Shown here: piece after piece, positions 38,610-53,497 of the stretch
Layout of the letters: the number at the start of each line of letters is the position of its first letter
Position numbering within the stretch: the first letter of the stretch is position 1
NCBI RefSeq assembly: GCF_016722785.1
Contig: NZ_JAEQNE010000010.1
Span: 117,440-181,439 of the forward strand
Source: Ramlibacter monticola
GTDB taxonomy: Bacteria; Pseudomonadota; Gammaproteobacteria; Burkholderiales; Burkholderiaceae_C
Reading direction: 5' to 3'
Length of the DNA: 64,000 bases
Notes under the pieces: generated by a model
Told to the model about the DNA's origin: nothing
Seen by the model: only the letters and a program-made list of their open reading frames with translations
Database searches by the model: none
Made by a program: the position numbers and the translations under genes

Positions 38610-40163
38610 TCAGGCGGCGGCGACAGGAATCTTCTTGAATTCGCCCGACGCGATCCGCTTGGACCACTCGGCCGGACCCGTGGTGTGGACGCTGGTGCCG
38701 TTGGCGTCCACCGCCACCGTCACCGGCATGTCGACCACCTCGAATTCGTAGATGGCTTCCATGCCCAGGTCGCCGAAGCCCAGCACCTTCGACTTCCTGA
38801 TCGCCTTGGACACCAGGTAGGCGGCGCCGCCCACGGCCATGAGGTAGGCCGCCTTGTGCTTGCGGATCGACTCGATCGCCTCCGGGCCGCGCTCGGACTT
38901 GCCGATCATGCCGATCAGGCCGGTCTGCGCCAGCATCATGTCGGTGAACTTGTCCATGCGGGTGGACGTCGTCGGGCCGGCGGGGCCCACCACCTCGTCG
39001 CGCACCGGGTCGACCGGGCCGACGTAGTAGATGACGCGGTTGGCGAAATCGACCGGCAGCTGCTCGCCCTTGGCCAGCATGTCCTGGATGCGCTTGTGGG
39101 CGGCGTCGCGGCCCGTGAGCATCTTGCCGTTCAGCAGCAGGGTGTCCCCCGCCTTCCAGGTGGCGATCTCTTCCTTGCTCAGCGTGTCGAGGTTGACGCG
39201 CCTGCTCTTCTTCGTGTCGGCTTCCCAGGCCACCTGCGGCCACAGGTCCAGGCTCGGCGGCTCGATGTAGGCCGGGCCCGAGCCATCGAGCTCGAAGTGC
39301 GCGTGGCGGGTGGCGGCGCAGTTCGGGATCATCGCGACCGGCTTGCCGGCGGCGTGGCAGGGGAACATCTTGATCTTGATGTCCAGCACGGTGGTCAGGC
39401 CGCCCAGGCCCTGCGCGCCGATGCCCAGCGCGTTGACCTTCTCGTACAGCTCCAGCCGCATCTCCTCGAGCTTCGACAGCTTCTCGCCGCGCGAGGACTT
39501 CGCCTGCAGCTCGTACATGTCGATGTCTTCCATCAGGGCTTCCTTGGCCAGCAGCACCGCCTTTTCGGCCGTGCCGCCGACGCCGATGCCCAGCATGCCA
39601 GGCGGGCACCAGCCTGCGCCCATCGTGGGCACGGTCTTCAGCACCCAGTCGACGATGGAGTCGCTCGGGTTGAGCATCACCATCTTGCTCTTGTTCTCGC
39701 TGCCGCCGCCCTTGGCCGCCACGGTGACTTCCACCTTGTTGCCCGGGACCAGTTCGACGTTCACCACTGCGGGCGTGTTGTCCTTGGTGTTCTTGCGCTC
39801 GAACTGCGGGTCGGCGACCACGGAGGCGCGCAGGGTGTTCTCCGGGTGCAGGTAGCCGCGGCGCACGCCCTCGTTGACGGCCTCCTCCAGGCTGCCGCCG
39901 AAGCCTTCCAGCCGGCAGTCCATGCCGATCTTGAGGAAGACGTTGACGATGCCGGTGTCCTGGCAGATCGGGCGGTGGCCGGTCGCACTCATCTTGCTGT
40001 TGGTCAGGATCTGCGCAATCGCATCCTTGGCCGCGGGGCTCTGCTCGCGCTCGTAGGCGCGGGCGAGGTGGGCGATGTAGTCGGCCGGGTGGTAGTAGCT
40101 GATGTACTGCAGCGCGGCAGCGACGGATTCGATGAGGTCGGCTGCCTTGATGGTCGTCGTCAT
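38610..40163 (-). CDS. fumA: Class I fumarate hydratase (iron-sulfur type)
   Basis: A 517-residue enzyme that interconverts fumarate and malate with a [4Fe-4S] cluster. The conserved GHRPICQDTGIVNVF lies near residue 61, LGIGVGGTAEKAVLLAKEAL near residue 187 and CHAAGKPVAMIPNCAATRHA near residue 275; these blocks hold the cluster cysteines. Length matches single-chain class I fumarases. The window also has an oxygen-stable class II enzyme (46723-48102), so the cell can keep the step running under oxidative stress or iron limitation. Confidence 0.94.
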   Translation of the reverse strand: MTTTIKAADLIESVAAALQYISYYHPADYIAHLARAYEREQSPAAKDAIAQILTNSKMSATGHRPICQDTGIVNVFLKIGMDCRLEGFGGSLEEAVNEGVRRGYLHPENTLRASVVADPQFERKNTKDNTPAVVNVELVPGNKVEVTVAAKGGGSENKSKMVMLNPSDSIVDWVLKTVPTMGAGWCPPGMLGIGVGGTAEKAVLLAKEALMEDIDMYELQAKSSRGEKLSKLEEMRLELYEKVNALGIGAQGLGGLTTVLDIKIKMFPCHAAGKPVAMIPNCAATRHAHFELDGSGPAYIEPPSLDLWPQVAWEADTKKSRRVNLDTLSKEEIATWKAGDTLLLNGKMLTGRDAAHKRIQDMLAKGEQLPVDFANRVIYYVGPVDPVRDEVVGPAGPTTSTRMDKFTDMMLAQTGLIGMIGKSERGPEAIESIRKHKAAYLMAVGGAAYLVSKAIRKSKVLGFGDLGMEAIYEFEVVDMPVTVAVDANGTSVHTTGPAEWSKRIASGEFKKIPVAAA

Positions 40164-40417
40164 GGCTGGGGGAGGGTGTGCAGGAGGGGAGATCCGGGAT
40201 TATCCCACCCCGGCTGAGCACCTCCTTACACCCCGCCATGACCGCGTGATCAGGCCGTGACGCCGTGGCCTCCCGTCAGCAGGCCGATCGCCGCGCCGAC
40301 CAGCCGCGCGACGAAGCCGGCGCAGCCTGGAAGAAGCGGGCCGGGAATAAAAAAAGGGGGCCCGACTGCGCCCCCCGTCCATGTCGCCGGCGCTCGGCCG
40401 GCTCCTCACCCCTCGAT
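40164..40417. terminator. Intergenic region with a minus-strand intrinsic terminator (40349-40376)
   Basis: Read on the minus strand, a GGGGG...CCCCC stem (40356-40360 with 40371-40376) is followed by seven Ts (40349-40355). It lies ~40-70 nt after the DM9 gene stop and should end the multicopper-oxidase transcript. The rest of the gap is the fumarase upstream region. Confidence 0.7.
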
Positions 40418-41071
40418 TCAGAAATTCGCCGGCAGCGTTGCCACGCAGGCGTCCGCCTTGCGTGCGCAGAAGGCCGCGACCCCCTTGCCGCCGAGGATGC
40501 TGCCCGGATCGAAGCCTTGCAGCGCGGGCTGGGCCTCCTCCGTCCTGGTCACCTCGGGATCGTTGGTGGCCAGCACGAGATAGTTCTCGGCGACCGCCTG
40601 GGCGCCGTCGCGGCCGTAGATGCAGTTGTCGTCCTGCATGTAGCCGGGATGCACGCTGCCATCGGACTTGTCCACGGCCGCGCACACCAGCAGGCGCTGG
40701 CCGTCCGCCGCGCCGCCGCCGATCACGGAATTCTGCGGGTAGCCCATCGCATGGCCGGGCACCCACCGGTACACGGCCTCCGTGTCGGCCGCCTCGACCA
40801 GCATCTCGAAGTTCGCGTAGCCTTGTTCCTTGCCGCCGGCCGCGACGCGGCACTCGCCGCCGCGGTCGCCGCCCGTCCAGAATTTGCCCGGCACCACGAC
40901 GCCGGAGCCCAGGTCCACCCGGCACACGTGCAGGGGCAGGGCATCGCTGCCACCCGCCACCACCAGGGTCCCGCGCCCATCCTTGGCCACCCAGTCCAGG
41001 CCCTCGGCGCCCGCCAGGGCCGGCGCGAGCATGACGAGCACTGCTGCCAGGGCGTGTCCCATCGATTGCAT
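40418..41071 (-). CDS. Exported DM9-repeat (DUF3421) protein
   Basis: A 217-residue exported protein. The signal peptide MQSMGHALAAVLVMLAPALAGA ends near residue 22. A DM9-type repeat follows, with LHVCRVDLGSGVVVPGKFW and GGKEQGYANFEMLVEA, and a second, weaker unit continues through NCIYGRDGAQAVAENYLVLA. DM9 domains are best known from animals, some as mannose-binding lectins; bacterial roles are unclear. Six or so cysteines suggest disulfides. It starts 77 nt downstream of the multicopper oxidase stop and is probably co-transcribed with it. Confidence 0.7.
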   Translation of the reverse strand: MQSMGHALAAVLVMLAPALAGAEGLDWVAKDGRGTLVVAGGSDALPLHVCRVDLGSGVVVPGKFWTGGDRGGECRVAAGGKEQGYANFEMLVEAADTEAVYRWVPGHAMGYPQNSVIGGGAADGQRLLVCAAVDKSDGSVHPGYMQDDNCIYGRDGAQAVAENYLVLATNDPEVTRTEEAQPALQGFDPGSILGGKGVAAFCARKADACVATLPANF

Positions 41072-41148
41072 AGCTGCCTCCAGTGAAGATATGAAGTTCG
41101 TCGAATCCGCGCCGGCCGCCCCCGGGGGAGCGGGCCGGCGCTTTGGCG

Positions 41149-45918
<4,770 letters not shown>

Positions 45919-46181
45919 CGTCCTCGCTCCTATTTGCAACGAAACGTGCACGGTGCGTGCCAACCTCGCGATTCGTGTCAGTTGGTAAAAAGTGCCGGTC
46001 TGACGGCACCAAAGGGCCGTTTAGTCGGCACCTTCCCCCGGGGTTGGGTAGGGCGAATCCCCATGCGTGGGGAAAATGACCCGGGGGTCGGGCGGGAACC
46101 CGGCGGCTGGGAAGGGAGGGGGCAGGAGCTCAGGCCTGCGGGGCAGGCCTCAAGGGGAAACCCGGAGGAAGCGAGCGGTGC
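45919..46181. promoter_or_regulatory. Upstream region of the multicopper oxidase with two dyads
   Basis: GTGCCG-N6-CGGCAC (45992-46009) and TCCCCA-N4-TGGGGA (46058-46073) are perfect inverted repeats 75-155 nt before the oxidase start. The second also lies after the stop of the lipoprotein gene, so it may be a terminator instead. No convincing -35/-10 was found. Confidence 0.4.
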
Positions 46182-46562
46182 CTACCGGCAGTGATAGATG
46201 CGGACCACCGGTTCGCCCTTGGAGCTGACGGCGAAGGCGTCGATGCAGCCGCTGTCCGGGTCGGTGCCGTAGACGACGGCGAAGCTCGGGGGCATGCCGC
46301 CGCCGGGGATGTTCATGACCATCTGGGGCTTGCCGTAGGCGGCCAGCAGTTCCGTCAGCGGCCTGTTCTGCCAGTCCCGGTTCATCTGGGTTTCGCGTTC
46401 GGCGCGCGCCGCGGTGCTGGCGCCGCCGAAGTTGGGATGCTGCTCGAGCGGAATGCGCCGCACGTCGACGTCGGCGCAGCCGCCCAGGCACAGCAGGAGC
46501 GCGAGGCTCCACGTGCCGCGCGCGGCTGCCTGCCCGGGCCCGCTCGACCCGGCTGATTGCAT
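46182..46562 (-). CDS. Small hypothetical lipoprotein
   Basis: A 126-residue protein from the ATG at 46562; an ATG four codons earlier is also possible. The lipobox LGGC lies near residue 29. A helical stretch (STAARAERETQMNRDWQNRP) and a segment LTELLAAYGKPQMVMNIPGG follow. The rest is a compact beta-like end with two cysteines (GCIDAF and the final YHCR). The pattern LLAAYGKP resembles small SmpA/BamE-like outer-membrane lipoproteins, but only faintly. It is upstream of the multicopper oxidase on the same strand, with a 263-nt gap. Confidence 0.65.
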   Translation of the reverse strand: MQSAGSSGPGQAAARGTWSLALLLCLGGCADVDVRRIPLEQHPNFGGASTAARAERETQMNRDWQNRPLTELLAAYGKPQMVMNIPGGGMPPSFAVVYGTDPDSGCIDAFAVSSKGEPVVRIYHCR

Positions 46563-46722
46563 CGCTTTTTCCACAGCTCCACCCCTGTCGGCATGGATTC
46601 AAGCACAGGATGTCGACCGCCGGCTGACGTCCCTAACGAAAGTGATGGCCTATGCGGATGTGTTGACGCGAGTCAGCATCCCGCGAAGCCCACGCGCTAC
46701 GCAAAGCTGCTACGGTGGCCCC

Positions 46723-48102
<1,380 letters not shown>

Positions 48103-48116
48103 GCCTTTCCGTTGAC

Positions 48117-48151
48117 TGTCGACGTTATGGCTTGAACTGTTGACACTTTGG
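48117..48151 (+). promoter_or_regulatory. Paired GntR-type operator upstream of the importer operon
   Basis: TGTCGACGTT (48117-48126) and TGTTGACACTTTGG (48138-48151) start 21 bp apart. The same two words with the same 21-bp spacing occur before the GntR gene (56332-56365). The TGTCGACA core is a palindrome of the GT-N2-AC kind used by FadR-type regulators. The pair ends 60 nt before the binding-protein ATG. Confidence 0.65.
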
Positions 48152-48211
48152 GAAACGGTCTCCAAGATGGAATTCCAGCGGCCCGCGTGAAGCCGCAGCA
48201 AGGAGACCTGC

Positions 48212-49255
48212 ATGTCAGTGAAGCCCGCCGTCGCCGCCCTGGCGATCGCGGCCGCACTCGTCCCGGGTGTGGCCTCGGCCCAAGCTCCCGCCCCCTACGA
48301 CGCGACGCCGCAGCTGGTGGCGGCCGCGCAGAAGGAGGGCAAGGTCGTGTGGTATTCGGCCACCGACGTCCAGGTCGCGGAGAAGCTCGCGCGTGCCTTC
48401 GAGGCGAAGTACCCCGGCATCAAGGTGCAGGTCGAGCGTTCCGGCGCCGAGCGCATCTTCCAGCGCATCAACCAGGAGTACGGCAGCAAGATCTACAACG
48501 CCGACGTCGTCGAGACCTCCGACGCCGTGCACTTCCTGCATTTCAAGAAGCAGGGCTGGCTGCAGCCGGCGGTGCCCGCCGACGTGGCGAAGTTCTGGCC
48601 GAAGGAGTACCGGGACGCGGACGGCCAGTACGCGGCCTACCGCGCCCACCTTTCCGTCATCGCCTACAACACGAAGCTGGTGCCCAAAGAGCAGGCGCCG
48701 AAGTCGCATGCCGACCTGCTGGACCCGAAGTGGTCCGGCAAGATGGTGAAGGCGCACCCCGGCTACAGCGGCACCATCATGACCGGCACCCAGGCGCTCA
48801 GCCAGTCGCCCCTGGGCTGGGGCTACTTCGAGCAGCTGGGCAAGCAGAAGGTCATGCAGGTCCAGTCGTCCACCGAGCCGCCCAAGAAGCTGGCGGCCGG
48901 CGAGCGCCCCGTGATGGCGGACGGCAACGAGTACAACGTGTTCCTGTTGAAGGAGAGCGGCGTGCCCATCGAGCCCGTGTACGCGCCCGAAGGCACCCCG
49001 CTCGTGGTCGGCAACGGCGCCATCCTGAAGAACGCGGCCAACCCGAACGCGGCGAAGCTGTTCTACCACTTCATGTTCACGCGCGAGGCGCAGCAGCTCA
49101 ATAGCGACGTCGGCGGCCTGCGCTCCTTCCATCCCGAGGTGAAGGAGAAGGCCGGGCGCGTGCCGCTGTCGCAGATCAAGCTGCTGAACTCGGACCCGGC
49201 CAGGCTGGACCCCGAGACGATCAAGAAGAAGTACGAAGAGTATTTCGGAACCTGA
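48212..49255 (+). CDS. ABC transporter substrate-binding protein, ferric-type fold
   Basis: A 347-residue periplasmic protein. The signal peptide ends at VASAQA (residue ~25). The mature part begins with LVAAAQKEGKVVWYSATD and has the FEAKYPGIKVQVER segment, typical of the FbpA/AfuA group. Members bind ferric iron, but many bind organic or phosphonate ligands. The classic tyrosine pair for iron is not obvious to me. The following genes are a permease, an ATPase and three catabolic enzymes, so an organic ligand is more likely than iron. An AAGGAG site precedes the ATG. Confidence 0.88.
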   Translation: MSVKPAVAALAIAAALVPGVASAQAPAPYDATPQLVAAAQKEGKVVWYSATDVQVAEKLARAFEAKYPGIKVQVERSGAERIFQRINQEYGSKIYNADVVETSDAVHFLHFKKQGWLQPAVPADVAKFWPKEYRDADGQYAAYRAHLSVIAYNTKLVPKEQAPKSHADLLDPKWSGKMVKAHPGYSGTIMTGTQALSQSPLGWGYFEQLGKQKVMQVQSSTEPPKKLAAGERPVMADGNEYNVFLLKESGVPIEPVYAPEGTPLVVGNGAILKNAANPNAAKLFYHFMFTREAQQLNSDVGGLRSFHPEVKEKAGRVPLSQIKLLNSDPARLDPETIKKKYEEYFGT

Positions 49256-49259
49256 AGCG

Positions 49260-50972
49260 ATGTCGGTCGCGCTGCCGGACGCACCGGTCTCGATCGCCCG
49301 GCCCCCCATCCGCATCGACCTCCTGCGGCCCGCCTTCTACGCGCTGGCCGCGCTGCTGGTCGTGCTGGTGGTGCTGCCACTGGCCTGGCTGGCCTACTAC
49401 AGCGTCACGAAGGACGGCCAGTTCACGCTGGCCAACTTCGCCACGCTGGTCACCGACAACACGCTGCGCAAGCCCTTCGGCATCGCCGTCGGCATGGCGC
49501 TGGGCGTCGGCGCGCTGTCCTGCGCCGTCGCCACCCCGCTGGCCTGGCTGGTGGCGCGGACCGACCTGCCCGGGCGGCGGATCGTGCGCGCGCTGATCAC
49601 GGCCTCGTTCGTCACGCCACCCTTCCTGGGCGCGATCGCCTGGGAGATCCTGGCCGCGCCCAACAGCGGGCTGCTCAATGTGTTCTGGCGCCAGCTCACG
49701 GGGGCGCAGCCCTACGACGCCCTGGTCAACATCTACAGCTTCGGCGGCCTGGTGTTCGCGATCGCCTGCTACACCTTCCCCTACGTGTTCACGCTGGTGG
49801 CCAACGGGCTGGACCGCGTGCCTTCCGACCTCGAGGACGCGTCCTCCATCCTCGGCGCCCGCGGCTGGACCACGCTGCGCAAGGTGACGCTGCCGCTGGT
49901 GCTGCCGGCCATGCTGGCGGGCTCGCTGATCGCGATCCTGCAGGCCCTGACCATGTTCGGCTCGCCGGCCATCCTGGCGCTGCCGGCCGGCTTCCACGTG
50001 ATCACGACCAAGATCTGGAGCCTGTTCCAGTTCCCGCCCAAGCCGGGGCTGGCCGCGGCCGCCTCGCTTCCGCTGCTGCTGATCACGGTGCTGCTGCTGC
50101 AGGGCAAGAGCTGGATCCTGGGCCGCAAGGGCTACACGGTGCTGGGCGGCAAGAGCGGCGAGCCGCGGGTGACGCGCCTGCGCGGCTGGACGCCGCTGGC
50201 GCTGGCTTTCGCTTTCCTGGTGCTGTCCCTCACGGTGCTGCTGCCGTATGCGGCCCTCGCGAAAGCGGCGCTCACCAGGAACGGCGTCGACGGCCTCACG
50301 CTGCACCACTTCCACTTCGTGTTCTTCGAGTTCTCGGCCACCCGGCTGGCGATGTGGAACACCTTCCTGCTCGGGTTCTCCACCGCCACCCTGGGCACCG
50401 GCATCGCGCTGCTGACGGCCTACATGGTCTCGCGCAACCCGGTGCGCGGCGCGCACTGGCTCGGCATGCTGGCCACCGCGCCGGTCGCCATCCCCGGCAT
50501 CGTGCTGGGGGTCGGCCTGTTCCTGACCTACTCGCATCCGCAGCTGATGCTGTACGGAACGCTGTGGATCCTGCTGATCGCCTTCCTGACCATCGAGATG
50601 CCGGCCGGCTACCAGCAGATGGCGGCGGCCTTCCAGGGCATCCACCCGGAACTGGAGGAGGCGAGCCGCATCTTGGGCGCGAGCCGCCTGAAGACGCTGC
50701 GCCTGATCACGGCGCCGCTGCTGCGCACCAGCGTGATCGCGACCTGGTGCTTCGTCTTCATCGGCACGATCCGCGAGCTGTCGGCCACGATCCTGCTCAC
50801 CACGGCCAACACCAAGCTGGTGTCCGTGATCATCTACGACCTGAACGAAAGCGGCGACATGGGCGCGATCTCCGTGCTGGGGATCATGCTGCTGCTCGTC
50901 TCCTTCGCCGTGGTCATCCTCGCCAACCGCCTGCCCCTGCTGGGCGGCCCGCGCCTGCCGGCGCTGCGCTGA
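49260..50972 (+). CDS. ABC transporter permease, two fused permease domains (FbpB-like)
   Basis: A 570-residue inner-membrane protein with about 12 helices in two halves. Each half has an EAA-type loop: DLEDASSILGARGWTTLRKV near residue 190 and ELEEASRILGASRLKTLRLI near residue 467. These contact the ATPase. The double-domain layout is standard for ferric/thiamine-type importers. It starts 4 nt after the binding-protein gene and is followed at 9 nt by the ATPase gene. Confidence 0.92.
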   Translation: MSVALPDAPVSIARPPIRIDLLRPAFYALAALLVVLVVLPLAWLAYYSVTKDGQFTLANFATLVTDNTLRKPFGIAVGMALGVGALSCAVATPLAWLVARTDLPGRRIVRALITASFVTPPFLGAIAWEILAAPNSGLLNVFWRQLTGAQPYDALVNIYSFGGLVFAIACYTFPYVFTLVANGLDRVPSDLEDASSILGARGWTTLRKVTLPLVLPAMLAGSLIAILQALTMFGSPAILALPAGFHVITTKIWSLFQFPPKPGLAAAASLPLLLITVLLLQGKSWILGRKGYTVLGGKSGEPRVTRLRGWTPLALAFAFLVLSLTVLLPYAALAKAALTRNGVDGLTLHHFHFVFFEFSATRLAMWNTFLLGFSTATLGTGIALLTAYMVSRNPVRGAHWLGMLATAPVAIPGIVLGVGLFLTYSHPQLMLYGTLWILLIAFLTIEMPAGYQQMAAAFQGIHPELEEASRILGASRLKTLRLITAPLLRTSVIATWCFVFIGTIRELSATILLTTANTKLVSVIIYDLNESGDMGAISVLGIMLLLVSFAVVILANRLPLLGGPRLPALR

Positions 50973-50981
50973 ACGAAGACC

Positions 50982-52046
50982 ATGGGATTCCTCGAACTCG
51001 ACGGACTGAGCAAGCGCTATGCGGGCGCGGCGGTGGTCAAGGACCTCACGCTGTCGGTGGACAAGGGGCAACTGGTCTGCCTGCTGGGGCCTTCGGGCTG
51101 CGGCAAGACGACCACGCTGCGGCTGATCGCCGGCTTCCTGGAGCCCGACGCCGGCGAGATCCGCGTCGGCGGCCGCCGCATCTCCGCGCCGGGCGCGACC
51201 GAGGCGCCCGAGCGCCGCAACATGTCGATGATCTTCCAGAGCTACGCCCTGTGGCCGCACATGACGGTGTTCGACAACGTCGCCTACGGCCTCAAGCTGC
51301 GCGGCCTGCCGAAGCACGACGCGCAGCAGCGCGCCGACACGATCCTCGCGGTGACGCGCCTGTCGCAGCTCGCGCAGCGTTACCCCGGCGAGCTGTCCGG
51401 CGGGCAGCAGCAGCGCGTGTCGCTCGCCCGCGCCCTGGTGGTGGAACCCGAGACCCTGCTGCTGGACGAGCCGCTGTCCAACCTCGACGCCAACCTGCGC
51501 GAGGAGATGCGCTTCGAGATCCGCCGCCTGCACGACAAGTACCGCTACACCACGGTGTACGTCACGCACGACCAGGCCGAGGCGATGACCACCGCCGACC
51601 TCATCGTGGTGATGAACCAGGGCGTGATCGAGCAGGCCGGCACGCCGGAGGAGATCTACCAGCGTCCGCGCACCGAGTTCGTGGCCCGCTTCATCGGCGG
51701 CACCAACGTGTTCCGCGGCCGCTGGGACGGCACCGACGGCGTCGCGTGCGGCAACGGGCTGGTGCTGCGCTGCGGTTCGGGTGAGTTCGGCGGCGGTGGG
51801 GACACCGCCGTGTCCGTGCGGCACCACGACATCCGCCTGGCCCCCACCCGGCCGGAGGGCGTCACCAACGTCGTCCAGGGCACGGTGGCGCGGCAGATCT
51901 ACCTGGGCTCGCACCGCGACTACCTCGTCTCGCTGGCGGACGGCGAGACGGTGCGCGCGGTCACGCCCTCGCACCTGAGCGTGCCGCCGGGCGAGAGCGT
52001 CTGGCTGCACCTGCCGCCCGAGCACTGCCGCGCATTGGCGCAATGA
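50982..52046 (+). CDS. ABC transporter ATP-binding protein (FbpC/PotA-like)
   Basis: A 354-residue ATPase. Walker A GPSGCGKTTT lies near residue 38, the Q-loop region MIFQSYALWPHM near residue 84, signature LSGGQQQRVSLARAL near residue 137 and Walker B LLLDEPLSNLDANLR near residue 156. The last ~110 residues form a TOBE-like regulatory domain. It powers the importer encoded just upstream. Its stop overlaps the next ATG (ATGA), so transport and catabolic genes are translationally coupled. Confidence 0.93.
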   Translation: MGFLELDGLSKRYAGAAVVKDLTLSVDKGQLVCLLGPSGCGKTTTLRLIAGFLEPDAGEIRVGGRRISAPGATEAPERRNMSMIFQSYALWPHMTVFDNVAYGLKLRGLPKHDAQQRADTILAVTRLSQLAQRYPGELSGGQQQRVSLARALVVEPETLLLDEPLSNLDANLREEMRFEIRRLHDKYRYTTVYVTHDQAEAMTTADLIVVMNQGVIEQAGTPEEIYQRPRTEFVARFIGGTNVFRGRWDGTDGVACGNGLVLRCGSGEFGGGGDTAVSVRHHDIRLAPTRPEGVTNVVQGTVARQIYLGSHRDYLVSLADGETVRAVTPSHLSVPPGESVWLHLPPEHCRALAQ

Positions 52047-53497
52047 CCACCCTTTCGCACATCGAGGAGCATCGCGTGAGCATCATCGAGAAACAGGCGA
52101 CGGAGCACCTGACCCGCTACGTGTCGGACTTCATCTGCAGCACGCAGCTGGCCGACGTGCCGCAGGACGTCGTGGCGCTCGGCAAGAAATCCATCCTGGA
52201 CGGCATCGGGCTGGCGCTGTCGGGCGGCGCCAGCCACCTCGGCGCGCTGGTGCGGCGGCACCTGGGCGAGCTGCAGCTCGGCGCGGGGCCGGCGACGGTG
52301 ATCGGCACGCGCCTGAAGGTGGCGCCGCGCTTCGCCGCCTTCGCCAACGGCGTGGGCATCCACGCCGACGACTACGACGACACGCAGCTGGCGGTGGCGA
52401 CGGACCGCGTCTATGGCCTGCTCACGCATCCCACGGCGCCCGCCTTGCCCGCGGCCCTGGCGATGGCCGAGGCGCTCGATGCGAGCGGCGCGCAGGCCAT
52501 GCTGGCCTACCACCTGGGCGTGGAGGTGGAATGCAAGATCTCGGAAGCGATCAACCCGCGCCATTACCAGACCGGCTTCCACTCCACCGCCACCTGCGGC
52601 ACCTTCGCGGCCGCGGCGGCATCCGCGCGGCTGATGGGGCTGAGCGAGGAGGCCACCTGCCGTGCGTTGTCGATCGCCGGCAGCCAGTCGGCCGGCCTGC
52701 GCGAGAACTTCGGCACCATGACCAAGCCCTTCCACGCCGGACGCTCCTCGGAAAGCGGCGTGGCGGCGGCGCAGTTCGCCTCCTATGGCTGGACCGCGAC
52801 CGACAGGATCCTGGAGGCCCCGCGCGGCTTCTTCAGCGCGGCGGGCGGCGGCTACGACGCGAACGCGATCGCCGGCAGGCTGGGCAAGCCCTGGACCTTC
52901 GCCGATCCAGGGGTGTCGATCAAGCCGCATCCCTCGGGCTCGCTCACGCACCCCGGCATGACCGAGATGCTGCGTCTGATCCGCGAGCACCGCATCGAGG
53001 CGAAGGACGTGGTGCGGGTGCGGGTGGGCACCAACCAGAACATGCCCAACGCGCTGATCCACCACCGGCCGCGCAACGAGCTGCAGGCGAAGTTCTCGAT
53101 GGAGTTCTGCATGGCCATCCTGCTGCTGGAGGGGCGCGCGGGCCTCAACGAATTCACCGACGAAGTCGTCCTGCGCCCCGACGTGCAGCGCCTGATCGAG
53201 AAGGTGGACTTCGTGGTGGACCCGGAGGCCGAAGCCGCCGGCTATCACAAGATGACCACGCTCATCGACATCGAACTGGCGAATGGCCGCAAGGTGTCCG
53301 GGCGCGCCGACTTCGGCAAGGGCAGCCCCGCCATGCCCATGAGCTACGACGAGGTGGCCGGCAAGTTCCGCGAGAACGCGGAGTTCGCGAAATTCCCGCA
53401 GGCGCGCGCGGAAGAGGTCGTGGCGATGGTGCGCGAGCTCGAGTCGCTGCCGAAGATCGCGACGTTGACGGCGGCGCTGGCGCATGACCGCGGCTGA
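52043..53497 (+). CDS. MmgE/PrpD family protein
   Basis: A 484-residue cytoplasmic protein of the MmgE/PrpD superfamily, which includes 2-methylcitrate dehydratase, cis-aconitate decarboxylase and iminodisuccinate epimerase. The opening block is LTRYVSDFICSTQLADVPQD, and FANGVGIHADDYDDTQLAV near residue 95 holds the conserved Asp/His set. Later, GFHSTATCGTFAAAAASARL near residue 175 is a family hallmark. The ATG at 52043 overlaps the ATPase stop; a GTG at 52076 is an alternative start. Context points to an organic-acid substrate containing carboxylates; the exact reaction is unknown. Confidence 0.88.
   Translation: MTTLSHIEEHRVSIIEKQATEHLTRYVSDFICSTQLADVPQDVVALGKKSILDGIGLALSGGASHLGALVRRHLGELQLGAGPATVIGTRLKVAPRFAAFANGVGIHADDYDDTQLAVATDRVYGLLTHPTAPALPAALAMAEALDASGAQAMLAYHLGVEVECKISEAINPRHYQTGFHSTATCGTFAAAAASARLMGLSEEATCRALSIAGSQSAGLRENFGTMTKPFHAGRSSESGVAAAQFASYGWTATDRILEAPRGFFSAAGGGYDANAIAGRLGKPWTFADPGVSIKPHPSGSLTHPGMTEMLRLIREHRIEAKDVVRVRVGTNQNMPNALIHHRPRNELQAKFSMEFCMAILLLEGRAGLNEFTDEVVLRPDVQRLIEKVDFVVDPEAEAAGYHKMTTLIDIELANGRKVSGRADFGKGSPAMPMSYDEVAGKFRENAEFAKFPQARAEEVVAMVRELESLPKIATLTAALAHDRG

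Noticed and set aside
48212..52046. Iron uptake system call for the ferric-type ABC importer
   Set aside because: Fold alone does not prove iron; coupling to three catabolic enzymes and an FCD-type GntR favours an organic acid.
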